From assembly GCA_003669605.1 (NCBI GenBank), contig QWOP01000042.1, forward strand, positions 32,861 through 96,860: DNA of 64,000 nt, written 5' to 3'. A program made the position numbers and the translations under genes. This stretch comes from Planctomycetota bacterium (lineage in GTDB: Bacteria > Planctomycetota > Planctomycetia > Pirellulales > UBA1268). The first letter of the stretch is position 1. Each line of letters opens with the position of its first letter. The notes under the pieces were generated by a model, which worked only from the letters and a program-made list of their open reading frames with translations, was not told the DNA's origin and did no database searches. Positions 40,152-49,247 of this stretch are shown here, piece after piece.

Positions 40152-41422
40152 CGCTGGCCTTCGTCGGTGGCAGCCACCACACCGTGCCGATGGCGCTCCG
40201 CGAGCGCTTGGCCTTCTCGGCCGACCAGGCCGCTGAGGCGCTGCGCCGGTTCCGCGAGCGGTTTCCGGGACGCGAGGCGGTCCTCCTCTCCACCTGCAAC
40301 CGCGTGGAGTTCTACGCCGCCGGCGAGCACGACGCCGTGCCCCCAGCCACCGGTCAAATCGTCGATTTCCTGGCGGAGTGCCGGGGCATTGATGCGGCGA
40401 TCCTCAAGCCGGTGCTCGCCGGCGAGAGCGACGACGCCGTGGCCCGTCACCTGTTCAGCGTGGCATCCGGCCTCGATAGCATGGTTCTCGGGGAACCGCA
40501 GATCGTTGCCCAGGTGAAGCAGGCCTGGTCGCTCGCCCAGGAAAACAACACCGCCGGACCACTGACCAGCGAGATGTTTCAGGCCGCCCTCCGCACCGCC
40601 AAACGGGTGACGAGCGAAACGGCCATCGGACGGGAGCGACTCTCGATCCCAAGCATCGCCGTGGCCGATTTCGCCCGCGGAGTGTTCGAACGCTTCGACG
40701 ACAAAAGGGTGCTTTTGATCGGTGCCGGCAAGATGGCCGGCGAAACACTCCGCTACCTCCGCGAGGCCGGTGCCCGCGATGTCGTCATTGTCAACCGCTC
40801 GGCGGCCCGTGCCGAGGATCTCGCCGGACGGTTGGGGGTCCGCGCGGCGAGGTTCTCTGACTTGGCCGACGAATTGACGCGGGCTGATCTGGTGGTGAGC
40901 ACCACCGGCGCCACCGAACCGGTGGTCACACCCGAGTTGTACTGCGGGATCGAGTCGCGACGCGGAGGCCGTCCGCTGGTCGTCCTCGACCTGGCGATGC
41001 CCCGGGACTTCGATCCCCGGATCGGTAGTCGGCCCGGGGTATGGCTGTATTCAATCGACGATCTCGGCGCCGCGTGCAACGCCAACCGCAAGGCAAGACA
41101 GCGCGAACTCCCCGCTGCGGTGGCAATCATCGAAGAGGAAACCCGCCGCTTCATGGGCGATCTCCACCACCGCTCCTCAGCCCCAGTGATCGAGCAATTG
41201 CGGGCCGGCTGGACGGAGACTGGGGACGTGGAACTGGAGCGGCTCTTCCGCAGGCTTCCCACCCTCGACGACGCTGCCCGAAGGGAGATCCGTCAGGCGT
41301 TCGAGCGGTACGCGGCCAAACTGATCCACCGGCCACTGGCTTCACTGCGCAGCGAGAGCCACTCTGGTCCGCCGCACGGACTCCTCGACGCCCTCCGCCG
41401 CCTCTTTGATCTCAAGGACTAA
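40148..41422 (+). CDS. hemA: Glutamyl-tRNA reductase
   Basis: Catalyses NADPH reduction of glutamyl-tRNA(Glu) to glutamate-1-semialdehyde, the committed step of C5 haem synthesis. The 424-aa protein has LLSTCNRVEFYA with the catalytic Cys, the N-terminal HHTVPMALRERLAFS motif, DSMVLGEPQIVAQVKQAW, the NADP-binding VLLIGAGKMAGE, and the dimerisation helix at the end. The ATG overlaps the upstream TGA by four bases (ATGA), so synthesis is coupled to the HemX-like protein. The TAA stop is the first triplet of repeat copy C. Confidence 0.96.
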   Translation: MTLAFVGGSHHTVPMALRERLAFSADQAAEALRRFRERFPGREAVLLSTCNRVEFYAAGEHDAVPPATGQIVDFLAECRGIDAAILKPVLAGESDDAVARHLFSVASGLDSMVLGEPQIVAQVKQAWSLAQENNTAGPLTSEMFQAALRTAKRVTSETAIGRERLSIPSIAVADFARGVFERFDDKRVLLIGAGKMAGETLRYLREAGARDVVIVNRSAARAEDLAGRLGVRAARFSDLADELTRADLVVSTTGATEPVVTPELYCGIESRRGGRPLVVLDLAMPRDFDPRIGSRPGVWLYSIDDLGAACNANRKARQRELPAAVAIIEEETRRFMGDLHHRSSAPVIEQLRAGWTETGDVELERLFRRLPTLDDAARREIRQAFERYAAKLIHRPLASLRSESHSGPPHGLLDALRRLFDLKD

Positions 41423-41530
41423 CTGCCCGGGGAAAGCCTCCGGTTTTCTCCAGTGCTTCGCACTCGCGACCGCCGCGTGCAATGCGCGAGGGCTGTGGAT
41501 CGAAAGCCGGCTTGATCCACAGTCTGCTTA
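41420..41530 (+). repeat. Dispersed TIR element, copy C (hairpin 1 lost), fitted between two stop codons
   Basis: The left end TAACTGCCCGGGGA begins with the hemA stop TAA (41420-41422). The right end, read on the minus strand, is TAAGCAGACTGTGGATCAAG and begins with the TAA stop of the convergent gene (41528-41530). Hairpin 2 is present (AGTGC TTC GCACT, 41452-41464); hairpin 1 is deleted. Confidence 0.8.
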
Positions 41531-42664
41531 GCGGGCCGCTCCCGTTGGCGGTTGGCAGTACGCCAGCGCCATCAGGGCGTACGCGGTGACGAGATTGGGA
41601 TCGTTTTCCATCCACCGGGCGTTGGGGTTGACCCACGATCCGTCCGCCTGCTGGCGGGCGAGCACCGCGTCGGAGAGTTCCCCGCGCCAAGCGTGGGGCG
41701 TTCCCGACGCATCGGGAAATGTCTCGTCGCCAAGAACGTCCAAGGCCTTGGCCATCGTGTGGTAGTAGTAATACAGGCCGCTGTCGGCCATGCCCGGATT
41801 CTCATCAAACGTGTAGTGCTTGGCGAGCCACTCAAGCGCCGCGATGACCCGTGGGTCGTCCTTGGTGAGACCAGCGAAGACCATGCTTTTGAGTCCTGCG
41901 TAGGTCATCGACGCGTAACTCCGCAGCCCCCCTGCGGGGGTCGTGCCGGCCATGCTCTCACCTCCGTTGGCCGGCGTGTAATAAAAACCTCCGTCAGGGT
42001 TTTTTTCCGCGATCGGCAGTTCGTTGTGAGGGCCGGGGAGATTTTGTGTCCGTGACACGAACAGCAAGGCGCGCTGGATGGCGGGATCGTCCTCGGCGGC
42101 CCCGGCATTGCGCAGGGCCTCGATGAGAAACGCCGTGTTGGAGAGGTCGGGGCGCCCCTTCTTGCCGTAGCCAGCGCCGCCGTAGTTGGCGTCGGCAGGA
42201 GTCAGTCCCTCCGACTCGTCCCATTGCAATTCTTTGAGGAAGGCCTCTGCCGCTTCAATCTCCTTGGCGTAGCGGCCGTCCTGGTTGCAGGCCGCCAGAG
42301 CAAACAACGCGATCGCGGTCTCGTAGTTCCCAATCGACGAATCGGGGGTGTGGATGCCACCGTCCTCACGGCGGAAGGAGAGCAGATAGTCGAGTCCTTT
42401 GCGGATCGCTGGGGCATCGACCGGCGTGCCGCTCTTGGCCATTCCGGCCACCACCAGGGCCGTGACCGCAGGGCCAGCCGCGGCAGAAAAACTGCCGTCG
42501 GCGGCCTGTCCAGCGGTGGCCAGATAGGCCGATCCCCTGCGGATCGCTGCCTGCACCGCAGCGGGTTCTGCCGCCCGGGCAACCACCGGAAGAGTGGCAA
42601 GCATGGCTGCCGGCAGTGCCAGCAACCACAGACTCGGACAACGGCCTGCACGCAGAATGGACAT
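41528..42664 (-). CDS. Secreted terpene-cyclase-type alpha/alpha-repeat protein
   Basis: A 378-aa exported protein. A signal peptide (PSLWLLALPAAMLATLPVVARA) is followed by repeated helical units with the prenyltransferase/squalene-cyclase pattern: AAIRRGSAYLATAGQAADGSFSA, AIRKGLDYLLSFRREDGGIHTP, AEAFLKELQWDE and DAVLARQQADGSWVNPN. The QxDGSW motifs are structural; the DxDD catalytic motif of hopene cyclases is absent, and the export signal also argues against hopanoid synthesis. Such proteins are common in planctomycetes with no known role. The stop codon coincides with the end of repeat copy C. Confidence 0.85.
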   Translation of the reverse strand: MSILRAGRCPSLWLLALPAAMLATLPVVARAAEPAAVQAAIRRGSAYLATAGQAADGSFSAAAGPAVTALVVAGMAKSGTPVDAPAIRKGLDYLLSFRREDGGIHTPDSSIGNYETAIALFALAACNQDGRYAKEIEAAEAFLKELQWDESEGLTPADANYGGAGYGKKGRPDLSNTAFLIEALRNAGAAEDDPAIQRALLFVSRTQNLPGPHNELPIAEKNPDGGFYYTPANGGESMAGTTPAGGLRSYASMTYAGLKSMVFAGLTKDDPRVIAALEWLAKHYTFDENPGMADSGLYYYYHTMAKALDVLGDETFPDASGTPHAWRGELSDAVLARQQADGSWVNPNARWMENDPNLVTAYALMALAYCQPPTGAAR

Positions 42665-42831
42665 GGGGGGTCTCTCTGACAGGGAGGGGGGGAAACAAAG
42701 TCGTCCCGCGGCCCCCTGAAGAATACGCACCGGCAGCGGGGGGACGAAGTCCCCAAACCGCGGAATCGAGCACCACACGGCGGGGAATCTCTCCCCACCC
42801 AGCGGCAAACGATGCGACAGCGGGCGAAGCA

Positions 42832-43404
42832 TCAGACCGGAGCGGTGGGGAGAGCCCGGGGATAGGGGGGCACCTGCCGGGGCGGGGCTGCGCGTCCCTC
42901 CTCCAGGCTCCACTGCGTCCGCTCGGCGTCGGTGGCGTAGAACACCAGCCAAATCGTCGGCTCCTCCGATTCAGCGGCGCTGCAGTCCCAGTGGACGAAA
43001 TTGTCGGGGATCTCCACTCGCTTCACGGCAGTCGGCAGGATGTCCCGGCGAATGAGGGAGTAGAGCTCGCGGTCGGAGAGGTGATCGGTGAAGTCGAGCA
43101 CGATCCGTTTGTCGAATAGCCGGTCGATCGTCTCCCACAGCCGCTGGTGCACCTGGTCATCGTCGAGCGTGCAGGCCGGCTGGAGTGCCAAAGGAGGGCT
43201 AAACCAGCGGGCGATCGGCTCCAGTGCCGCCCGCTCCCAGGCGAGCATCGATTCCAGGAATCGGTTCTCGGCAGCAGTCGGCAATCCACGGAAGTCGATC
43301 TCGAAGATCGCCTCGTCGAGATAGGGCTCGATCGCATCCCGCAACTCGGCGTTGTGGAGCAGGCAATCGACTTCTTGCGGTTCCGGGTGGCGGGCGAGGG
43401 GCAT
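42832..43404 (-). CDS. Hypothetical cytoplasmic protein
   Basis: A 190-aa acidic protein without signal or membrane segment. The middle has LESMLAWERAALEPIARWF and DDDQVHQRLWETIDRLFDKRIVLDFTDHLSDRELYSLIRRDILP, a helical pair that reads like a conserved folded domain. The C-terminus is a Pro-rich tail. Function not recognised. The ATG at 43404 is the first in a clean frame. It stands alone between the repeat protein and the DUF1501 gene, both on the same strand. Confidence 0.7.
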   Translation of the reverse strand: MPLARHPEPQEVDCLLHNAELRDAIEPYLDEAIFEIDFRGLPTAAENRFLESMLAWERAALEPIARWFSPPLALQPACTLDDDQVHQRLWETIDRLFDKRIVLDFTDHLSDRELYSLIRRDILPTAVKRVEIPDNFVHWDCSAAESEEPTIWLVFYATDAERTQWSLEEGRAAPPRQVPPYPRALPTAPV

Positions 43405-43706
43405 GCCGGGCGGGTCCCAGTGGGGTCTACGGAAGCGGATCAGAACCGCTTTTTCCTGCGTCTGGATTCGACAATACCAACACCGCCGCCGGGTTCAACG
43501 AACCTCTCTGCTCTTCGGACGCCATTTTCCTCGAGGCTCGGCCGCACGACCGGCACGACACTTCGAGTTTCCGCCGCTACCCGCGCTCCCCTGGATTGCC
43601 ACAATGACGGCCCAGCCGGCGGCGGACGGCCGGCCATCCGGCAGACAAATTGCCTGGAAAGGGGCCGTTTCAACGGCGATTCACATCTGCCAGGCGGTCC
43701 TGGCCC
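43405..43706 (+). other. Intergenic region, nothing recognised
   Basis: 302 bp between the DUF1501 stop and the hypothetical gene. Short frames exist on both strands but have no ribosome site or family-like composition. I see no repeat, terminator or RNA gene. Confidence 0.5.
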
Positions 43707-45200
43707 TCAGGCGAGGATTCCGGTCACCACGTGACCGTGGATGTCTGTGAGGCGAAATTGACGCCCCTGGTAGCGGTACACCAGACGCGTGTGGTCGATC
43801 CCCAGCAGATGGAGCATCGTCGCCTGCATGTCGTGGACATGGACAGGATCGGCGGTGATGTTCCAGGCGAAGTCGTCGGTCGCCCCATGCACATGCCCAG
43901 GACGGACCCCGCCCCCGGCCAGCCACCAGGAATAGGCCCGGCCGAAGTGATCGCGTCCCTTGGGGTTGGCCGGATCCCCCTGGCCAAACGGGGTGCGGCC
44001 GAATTCCCCCCCCCAGGCCACCAGCGTGTCTTCGAGCAGCCCACGCTCCTTGAGGTCGAGAACCAGCGCCGCCGACGGCCCCTCGGTGTCGCGGCACTGC
44101 TCCTCGAGCTGCGTGAAGAGGTTGCCGTGCTGGTCCCAGCCGGCGTGCATCAGCTGCACGAATCGGGTGCCCCGTTCGAGGAGTCGCCTGGCGATCAGGC
44201 AGTTGGCGGCGAAGCTTCCCTTCACATGGACGTCGGGCCCGTAGCGGTCGAGAACGCGCTTGGGCTCGGAGGAGAAGTCGGTGAGGTCCGGGACGCTCGC
44301 CTGCATCCGGAAGGCCATCTCGTATTGCGAGATCCGTGTGTCGATCTCCGGATCGCCGTAGTCGGCCAGATGGGCCGCATTCATCGCCGCCACGTCATCG
44401 AGCAGCGCCCGCCGCGCCGCCCGGCTCACCCCCGGGGGATTGGCCAGATAGGGCACTGGGTCGCCAGTGTTGCGGAACCGCACGCCCTGGAAACGGCTCG
44501 GCAGGAAACCGCTCCCCCAGTAGTAGTCGAAGAACAGCTGCCCGCAGGTCTTCGCCTTGTCGGAGGAGGTCATGACGACGAACGCCGGCAGTTCGTCGGT
44601 GTCGCAGCCCAGGCCGTAGGTGAGCCAGGCCCCCATGCTCGGCCTGCCCGGCACCTGCGCACCGGTCATGAAGAGCGTCACCCCCGGAGCGTGGTTGACC
44701 GCCTCGGTGTTCATGCTGCGGACGACGCAGATCTCATCGGCGATGCCCCCGATGTTCGGGAGCATCTCCGAAAGCTCGATCCCGGAGTTGCCGTAGCGTT
44801 TGAAGGGCTTGATGGCCGGCTGGATCGGCCACTTCGCGTAGCCGCTCGACATCGTGGAGAGCCGGGTCGTGCCACGGACACTCTCGGGGATGTCCTGGCC
44901 GGCACGCTCGCGCATCACCGGCTTGGGGTCGTAGAGATCGACGTGCGATGGACCCCCTCCCTGCCAGAGCATGACAACCCGCTTCGCCTTCGGCGGATGG
45001 TGGGGGAGATCCGCGAGCCCGGCGATCACCGGCCCGGCCGCAGCCCCCTCACGGCCGAGTATCGCCGCCAGGGCCACGCCGCCGATCCCCATTCCGGCCG
45101 ATCCGAACAGCCGTCGGCGCGAGACACGGGCCACGTTCTCGGCCATGGCAGCCGACAGATCGGGGCTTTCGGGGAATCTGGCAGTGCGTGGATCACTCAC
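43707..45200 (-). CDS. DUF1501 protein (Tat-exported sulfatase-like)
   Basis: A 497-aa protein of the alkaline-phosphatase/sulfatase-like fold, typical of planctomycetes. A twin-arginine signal (SRRRLFGSAGMGIGGVALAAIL) leads to the mature domain: KRVVMLWQGGGPSHVDLYDPKP, MNTEAVNHAPG, MGAWLTYGLG, LMHAGWDQHGN, VAWGGEFGRTPFGQG, GRDHFGRAYSWWLAGGGV. The GTG at 45200 overlaps the stop of the DUF1549 gene, suggesting coupling; an ATG at 45146 would shorten the leader to about ten residues before the arginines. It is always found beside DUF1549/DUF1553 genes in these bacteria; the pair is thought to act in polymer or sugar degradation, but the reaction is not known. Confidence 0.9.
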   Translation of the reverse strand: MSDPRTARFPESPDLSAAMAENVARVSRRRLFGSAGMGIGGVALAAILGREGAAAGPVIAGLADLPHHPPKAKRVVMLWQGGGPSHVDLYDPKPVMRERAGQDIPESVRGTTRLSTMSSGYAKWPIQPAIKPFKRYGNSGIELSEMLPNIGGIADEICVVRSMNTEAVNHAPGVTLFMTGAQVPGRPSMGAWLTYGLGCDTDELPAFVVMTSSDKAKTCGQLFFDYYWGSGFLPSRFQGVRFRNTGDPVPYLANPPGVSRAARRALLDDVAAMNAAHLADYGDPEIDTRISQYEMAFRMQASVPDLTDFSSEPKRVLDRYGPDVHVKGSFAANCLIARRLLERGTRFVQLMHAGWDQHGNLFTQLEEQCRDTEGPSAALVLDLKERGLLEDTLVAWGGEFGRTPFGQGDPANPKGRDHFGRAYSWWLAGGGVRPGHVHGATDDFAWNITADPVHVHDMQATMLHLLGIDHTRLVYRYQGRQFRLTDIHGHVVTGILA

Positions 45201-47853
45201 GGGTGAGGGCCTCGTCGAGGTTGAGGATCGCCAGACAGACTGCCGCCAGGGCGGCATGATCGACCGGATCGACCGGATCGACCGGATCGAGCGATTCGTC
45301 CTTCGGGCTGGATCCCACCGACACAAGCGCCTTCGCTGCAGCCGGGTCAGCCGCATAGAACTCGCGCTGCCGGGCAAACATCCTCCGCAGGGCGACGAGA
45401 TCGAAATCGGTCGGCACGCGCGAGACGACGCGCCGGAAGGCATGGGTGAGACGGCCATCGACGTCGGGGGAAGCCTTGATCGCGCCGGCAGCCAGAACGC
45501 GAGCCCCCTCCACCCACGTCGGGTCGTTGAGCGTCGTGAGGGCGTGGAGCGGAGTGCAGGTCGTCGAGGTGCGGACGCGGCAGGTCTGCCGGTTGGCGGC
45601 ATCAAACATGTTCGCCGGGCTCACCGTCCGCCGCCAAAAGGTGTAGAGGCTGCGCCGATAGAGATCGCTCCCCTGCGACTGCGGGTAGGTGAAGTCGCGT
45701 TCCTTCGTGATTGCCAGCGCCTCCCAGATCTCGTCGGGCTGGTAGGGATAGACCGGTCGCCCCCCCTGCCGCCGGTCGAGCAGGCCGCTCGAGGCCAGGG
45801 CGACGTCGCGGAGCACCGCGGAGGGCATGCGGATCCGCGTCGCCCGGCCGAAGCGACGGTTCTCCGGATCCGTGGCGAGGTCGTCAGGACGCACCCGGCT
45901 CGACTGACGGTAGGTGGCGCTGGTGACGATCAGCCGGTGGATCTGTTTCTGGCTCCAGCCCCGGTCACGGAACTCAAGCGCCAGCCAGTCGAGGAGCGGC
46001 AGGTGGAGCGGGTATTCCCCCTGCACCCCCAGATCCTCCACCGTCTTCACAAGCCCAAGCCCGAAGAAATACTGCCACATCCGATTGACCTGCACCCGAC
46101 CGGTGAGGGGATGATCGGGGCGGAAGAGCCACTGGGCCAATCCCAACCGGCTGGCGGGGGCCCCTTCGGGGAGCGGCGGGAGCACGCCCGGCGGTGCGAA
46201 GGCGAGGGGATCCCCCTGCGGCGTCAGATAGTCACCCCGGTCGAGGAGTTTCGTCTCGCGCGGCCTGTCGTCGCTCATCACCATCACACGCGGGATCTGG
46301 TCGGCGCGATACTCCCCGAGTTGGCGGCGGAGCGTCGTCCCCCGTTCGACCGGCGCCACCTTGCCGACGAGATCATTCCGCACCTTCTCGTCGAAGTGCT
46401 TCCGCAGGTCGGAGTCGATCGCCTGACGCTCCTCAGCCGTCCGCTCCCCCTCGGGCTTTTTAAGCTTCTCGAGCACTCCCCCCGGAAGGCCGACCGACTC
46501 GCCGGGCACGCCCGATGCGAGCAGCCCCTTCCGCCAGCCGGCGAAGGCGACTTCGATGATCGGGGCCGCCTCGGTGTCGGCGGCAGCGATCTGCGTCTCG
46601 AACTCGGCGATCCGGGCATTGTTCTCCTCGGTCGGAAGCTCGAGCAGCGGCGGCGCCACCCGGATCCGGCTCGAGAAATACTGCGGTGTTCCGTTCTCGG
46701 AGAGCCGGTTGAAGGCGTCGAGGAAGCGGTAGTAGTCGACCTGCGTGAGCGGGTCGTATTTGTGGTCGTGGCACTGGCAGCAGGCGAGCGTCAGGCCGAG
46801 CCACGTGGTGCTCGTCGTGTCGACCCGGTCGAAGAGGTTGTTGAACCGCTGCTCCTCGGCGATTGCCCCCCCCTCGCCATTGAGGAGATGATTCCTGTTG
46901 AAGCCACTGGCTATTCTTTGCTCGACCGTCGCCTCGGGGAGGAGATCACCGGCGAGTTGTTCGGTGGAGAAACGATCGAATGGCATGTCGACATTGAGGG
47001 CACGGACGACCCAGTCGCGCCACAGCCATTGCCAGGTGTCGCCATCCTGCTGGAAGCCGTTGGAGTCGGCGTAGCGGGCGGCGTCGAGCCATGGCAGTGC
47101 CATCCGCTCGCCGTAGTGCGGGCTGGCGAGGAGACGGTCGACGAGCTTCTCGTAGGCGTCCGGGGCGGGATCGGTGACGAAGACATCAACCTCCTCCGGC
47201 GTCGGTGGGATGCCGACGAGATCGGCCGACAGGCGGCGGATGAGCGTCGTCCGGTCGGCCTCGGGCGAGGGTCGCATCCCCACGGCCTCGAGCCCAGCGA
47301 GGACGAAGATGTCGATCCCGTTGCGGACCCAGCCGCCGTGATTCACAGCCGGCGGGTCAGGGCGGGTCGGTGGCTCGAAGGCCCAGTGCTTGCGGTACTC
47401 GGCCCCGGCGGCGATCCAGCGACCAAGGAGCGCCTTCTGCTCGGCGGAGAGCTTCCGATTCGAAGACGGCGGTGGCATGACGACGTCGTCGTCGGAGGAA
47501 TGGATCCGCTCAAGGACGGAGCTCGAGCCGGGGTCGCCCGGCACGATCGCCCGGGCGGCAAGCGCCGCGTCGCGGTCATCGAGCCGCAGATCGGCCTGCC
47601 GCTTGTTGCCGTCCTGGCCGTGGCAGTAAAAGCAGTTTTCCGAGAGGATCGGCCGGATGTCGCGGTTGAAGTCGATCGGGGCTTCAGCGGCATCGGCCGC
47701 AGGGGATACGGCGATCAACACCGCCAGGACCACACCAATCAGGGGAGCGATCCTGGGGCGACCTTCGGGCTGCCCGAACCGGCGGCGCGGTCGGAGGCCC
47801 CCCGCCGGGCTGAAAGCGGATGCGATGGTGGAACGGTGCGGACGCGTCATCAT
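45193..47853 (-). CDS. DUF1549/DUF1553 planctomycete cytochrome C-domain protein
   Basis: An 886-aa exported protein. After a membrane-spanning signal (APLIGVVLAVLIAVSPAADA) comes the PSCyt1 module, with a CFYCHG haem site near residue 70 and VVMPPPSSNRKLSAEQKALL. The DUF1549 (PSCyt2) region has GIDIFVLAGLEAVGMRPSPEADRTTLIRRL, LLASPHYGERMALPWLDAARYADSNGFQQDG and FNRNHLLNGEGGAIAEEQ. DUF1553 (PSD1) has PLTGRVQVNRMWQYFFGLGLVKT, RMPSAVLRDVALASSGLLD and TTCTPLHALTTLNDPTWVEGAR. The C-terminus bears a DPV repeat. It is the upstream partner of the DUF1501 gene. Electron transfer is implied by CxxCH. Confidence 0.92.
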   Translation of the reverse strand: MMTRPHRSTIASAFSPAGGLRPRRRFGQPEGRPRIAPLIGVVLAVLIAVSPAADAAEAPIDFNRDIRPILSENCFYCHGQDGNKRQADLRLDDRDAALAARAIVPGDPGSSSVLERIHSSDDDVVMPPPSSNRKLSAEQKALLGRWIAAGAEYRKHWAFEPPTRPDPPAVNHGGWVRNGIDIFVLAGLEAVGMRPSPEADRTTLIRRLSADLVGIPPTPEEVDVFVTDPAPDAYEKLVDRLLASPHYGERMALPWLDAARYADSNGFQQDGDTWQWLWRDWVVRALNVDMPFDRFSTEQLAGDLLPEATVEQRIASGFNRNHLLNGEGGAIAEEQRFNNLFDRVDTTSTTWLGLTLACCQCHDHKYDPLTQVDYYRFLDAFNRLSENGTPQYFSSRIRVAPPLLELPTEENNARIAEFETQIAAADTEAAPIIEVAFAGWRKGLLASGVPGESVGLPGGVLEKLKKPEGERTAEERQAIDSDLRKHFDEKVRNDLVGKVAPVERGTTLRRQLGEYRADQIPRVMVMSDDRPRETKLLDRGDYLTPQGDPLAFAPPGVLPPLPEGAPASRLGLAQWLFRPDHPLTGRVQVNRMWQYFFGLGLVKTVEDLGVQGEYPLHLPLLDWLALEFRDRGWSQKQIHRLIVTSATYRQSSRVRPDDLATDPENRRFGRATRIRMPSAVLRDVALASSGLLDRRQGGRPVYPYQPDEIWEALAITKERDFTYPQSQGSDLYRRSLYTFWRRTVSPANMFDAANRQTCRVRTSTTCTPLHALTTLNDPTWVEGARVLAAGAIKASPDVDGRLTHAFRRVVSRVPTDFDLVALRRMFARQREFYAADPAAAKALVSVGSSPKDESLDPVDPVDPVDHAALAAVCLAILNLDEALTRE
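45258..45293 (+). repeat. 9-bp tandem repeat near the C-terminus of the DUF1549 protein
   Basis: Three perfect copies of GATCGACCG and a fourth with one change. On the coding strand they give Asp-Pro-Val units. In frame, so copy number changes would not disrupt the protein. Confidence 0.8.
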
Positions 47854-47936
47854 GGCGCCTGGACGTTTCGATTCCCCTTGGGCCGGCTCCGCGCCGACCG
47901 TTGGCAGACCCTGCACAGTCGTCAAACTCTATCGCT

Positions 47937-49241
47937 ATGAGTCTACCCCGCAGAACAGCGCCCATGCAGCGGCCGGATCAAGGTCTCGCTCTCCCGGCGG
48001 AATCGGACGTCGTGGTGGTGGGAACGGGCGCTGCCGGCCTGTTCGCGGCCACGTGGGCCGCCCGGGGCCAGGTCGCCGCCGGGCGGATGGCGTCGGTGGT
48101 CGGCCTCGACAGCGCCCGCAAGCCAGGGGCAAAGATCCTGGTTTCGGGGGGGGGACGATGCAACATCACCCACTGGCAGGTGACAGACGCCGACTTTGCC
48201 GGAAGCACTGCGCCTGCGATCCGCAAGGTCCTTGGTCGCTTCCCCGTCGAGCGGACGGTGGCGTTCTTCGCCGCTGCCGGCGTCGATTTCTACCGTGAGG
48301 CCGACACCGGAAAACTCTTCCCCACCACCGATTCTGCGCGGACGGTGCTCGAGGCCCTGCTCCGCGAGGCGAACGCCGCCGGAGCCAGTCTGATCCATCC
48401 GGCGGGGGTGACGTCGCTCACCAGGGATGGGAATCGGATCCGGATCGAGTCCTCGGCCGGCGAGGTGAGAGCCCGCCGGGTGATTCTCTGTACCGGAGGC
48501 CAATCCCTGCCGAAGTCGGGCTCCGATGGATCGGGATGGGCGCTGGCCCGCTCCCTTGGCCACTCACTCTCCGCACCGATCGTCCCGGCGCTGGTGCCCC
48601 TGGTGCTCCCCGGTGACCACTGGATCCGCGAACTCACCGGGCTTGCACTCCCCTGCGCATTCACGCTCCTCTCCGGCAAGGGCAAAGCGGTGGCGGGGAG
48701 CCGTGGAAGTACCTTGTGCACCCACACCGGCCTCTCCGGCCCCGCCACCCTCGACATCAGCCGGCACTGGCTCGTCTCCCGATCGACCGATCCAGACGCT
48801 CTTTTGTTGATCGACTGGCTGCCAGGCCAGTCCGCCGACACCCTCGAGCAGGCACTGCTGCAGGGGGGCGGAGGAGGCGCGCTTTCGGTGCTCAGGCGTT
48901 CCCTCTCGGAACGGCTGGCACGCCATCTCTGCGCCGACGCCGCTGCCCCCACCGCGGGCGACCTCCCCCGTGACGCCCGCCGCCGGCTGGTGGCAGCAGT
49001 CAAGGCGATGCCGCTGCCGATCGCGGGTGACCGCGGGTTCACGGTGGCCGAGGCGACGGCTGGAGGAGTGCCGCTGGCGGAAGTCCGTCTGGAGACGATG
49101 GAGAGCCGGATCTGCCCAGGCCTTCACCTCGCCGGCGAGGTCCTCGATGTCGATGGACGGATCGGCGGCTTCAATTTCCAGTGGGCCTGGGCGAGCGGCT
49201 TCGTCGCCGGAACCGCGGCCGGAGGGGAAGAGGGCCGCTGA
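47937..49241 (+). CDS. HI0933-family FAD-dependent oxidoreductase (YhiN-like)
   Basis: A 434-aa flavoprotein. The FAD loop is VVVVGTGAAGLFAATWAARG; the family signature is GAKILVSGGGRCNIT, and the C-terminus has the substrate-domain closure GLHLAGEVLDVDGRIGGFNFQWAWASGFVAG. These proteins bind FAD tightly; the reaction is unsettled, although some were described as aminoacetone oxidases. Start at 47937 (MSLPRRTAP) or 47964 (MQRPDQG); no strong ribosome site decides. It is transcribed divergently from the DUF1549 gene over 83 bp and ends 6 bp before the convergent GT9 stop. Confidence 0.88.
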   Translation: MSLPRRTAPMQRPDQGLALPAESDVVVVGTGAAGLFAATWAARGQVAAGRMASVVGLDSARKPGAKILVSGGGRCNITHWQVTDADFAGSTAPAIRKVLGRFPVERTVAFFAAAGVDFYREADTGKLFPTTDSARTVLEALLREANAAGASLIHPAGVTSLTRDGNRIRIESSAGEVRARRVILCTGGQSLPKSGSDGSGWALARSLGHSLSAPIVPALVPLVLPGDHWIRELTGLALPCAFTLLSGKGKAVAGSRGSTLCTHTGLSGPATLDISRHWLVSRSTDPDALLLIDWLPGQSADTLEQALLQGGGGGALSVLRRSLSERLARHLCADAAAPTAGDLPRDARRRLVAAVKAMPLPIAGDRGFTVAEATAGGVPLAEVRLETMESRICPGLHLAGEVLDVDGRIGGFNFQWAWASGFVAGTAAGGEEGR

Positions 49242-49247
49242 CTTCTA

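Noticed and set aside
43440..43673. 77-aa minus-strand frame in the gap before DUF1501
   Set aside because: No ribosome site, no hydrophobic or domain pattern, and Arg/Pro-rich composition typical of non-coding GC-rich DNA.
44971..47940. A 989-codon open frame on the plus strand
   Set aside because: It is antisense to the DUF1501/DUF1549 genes, whose protein families are unmistakable; long antisense frames are common in GC-rich sequence.
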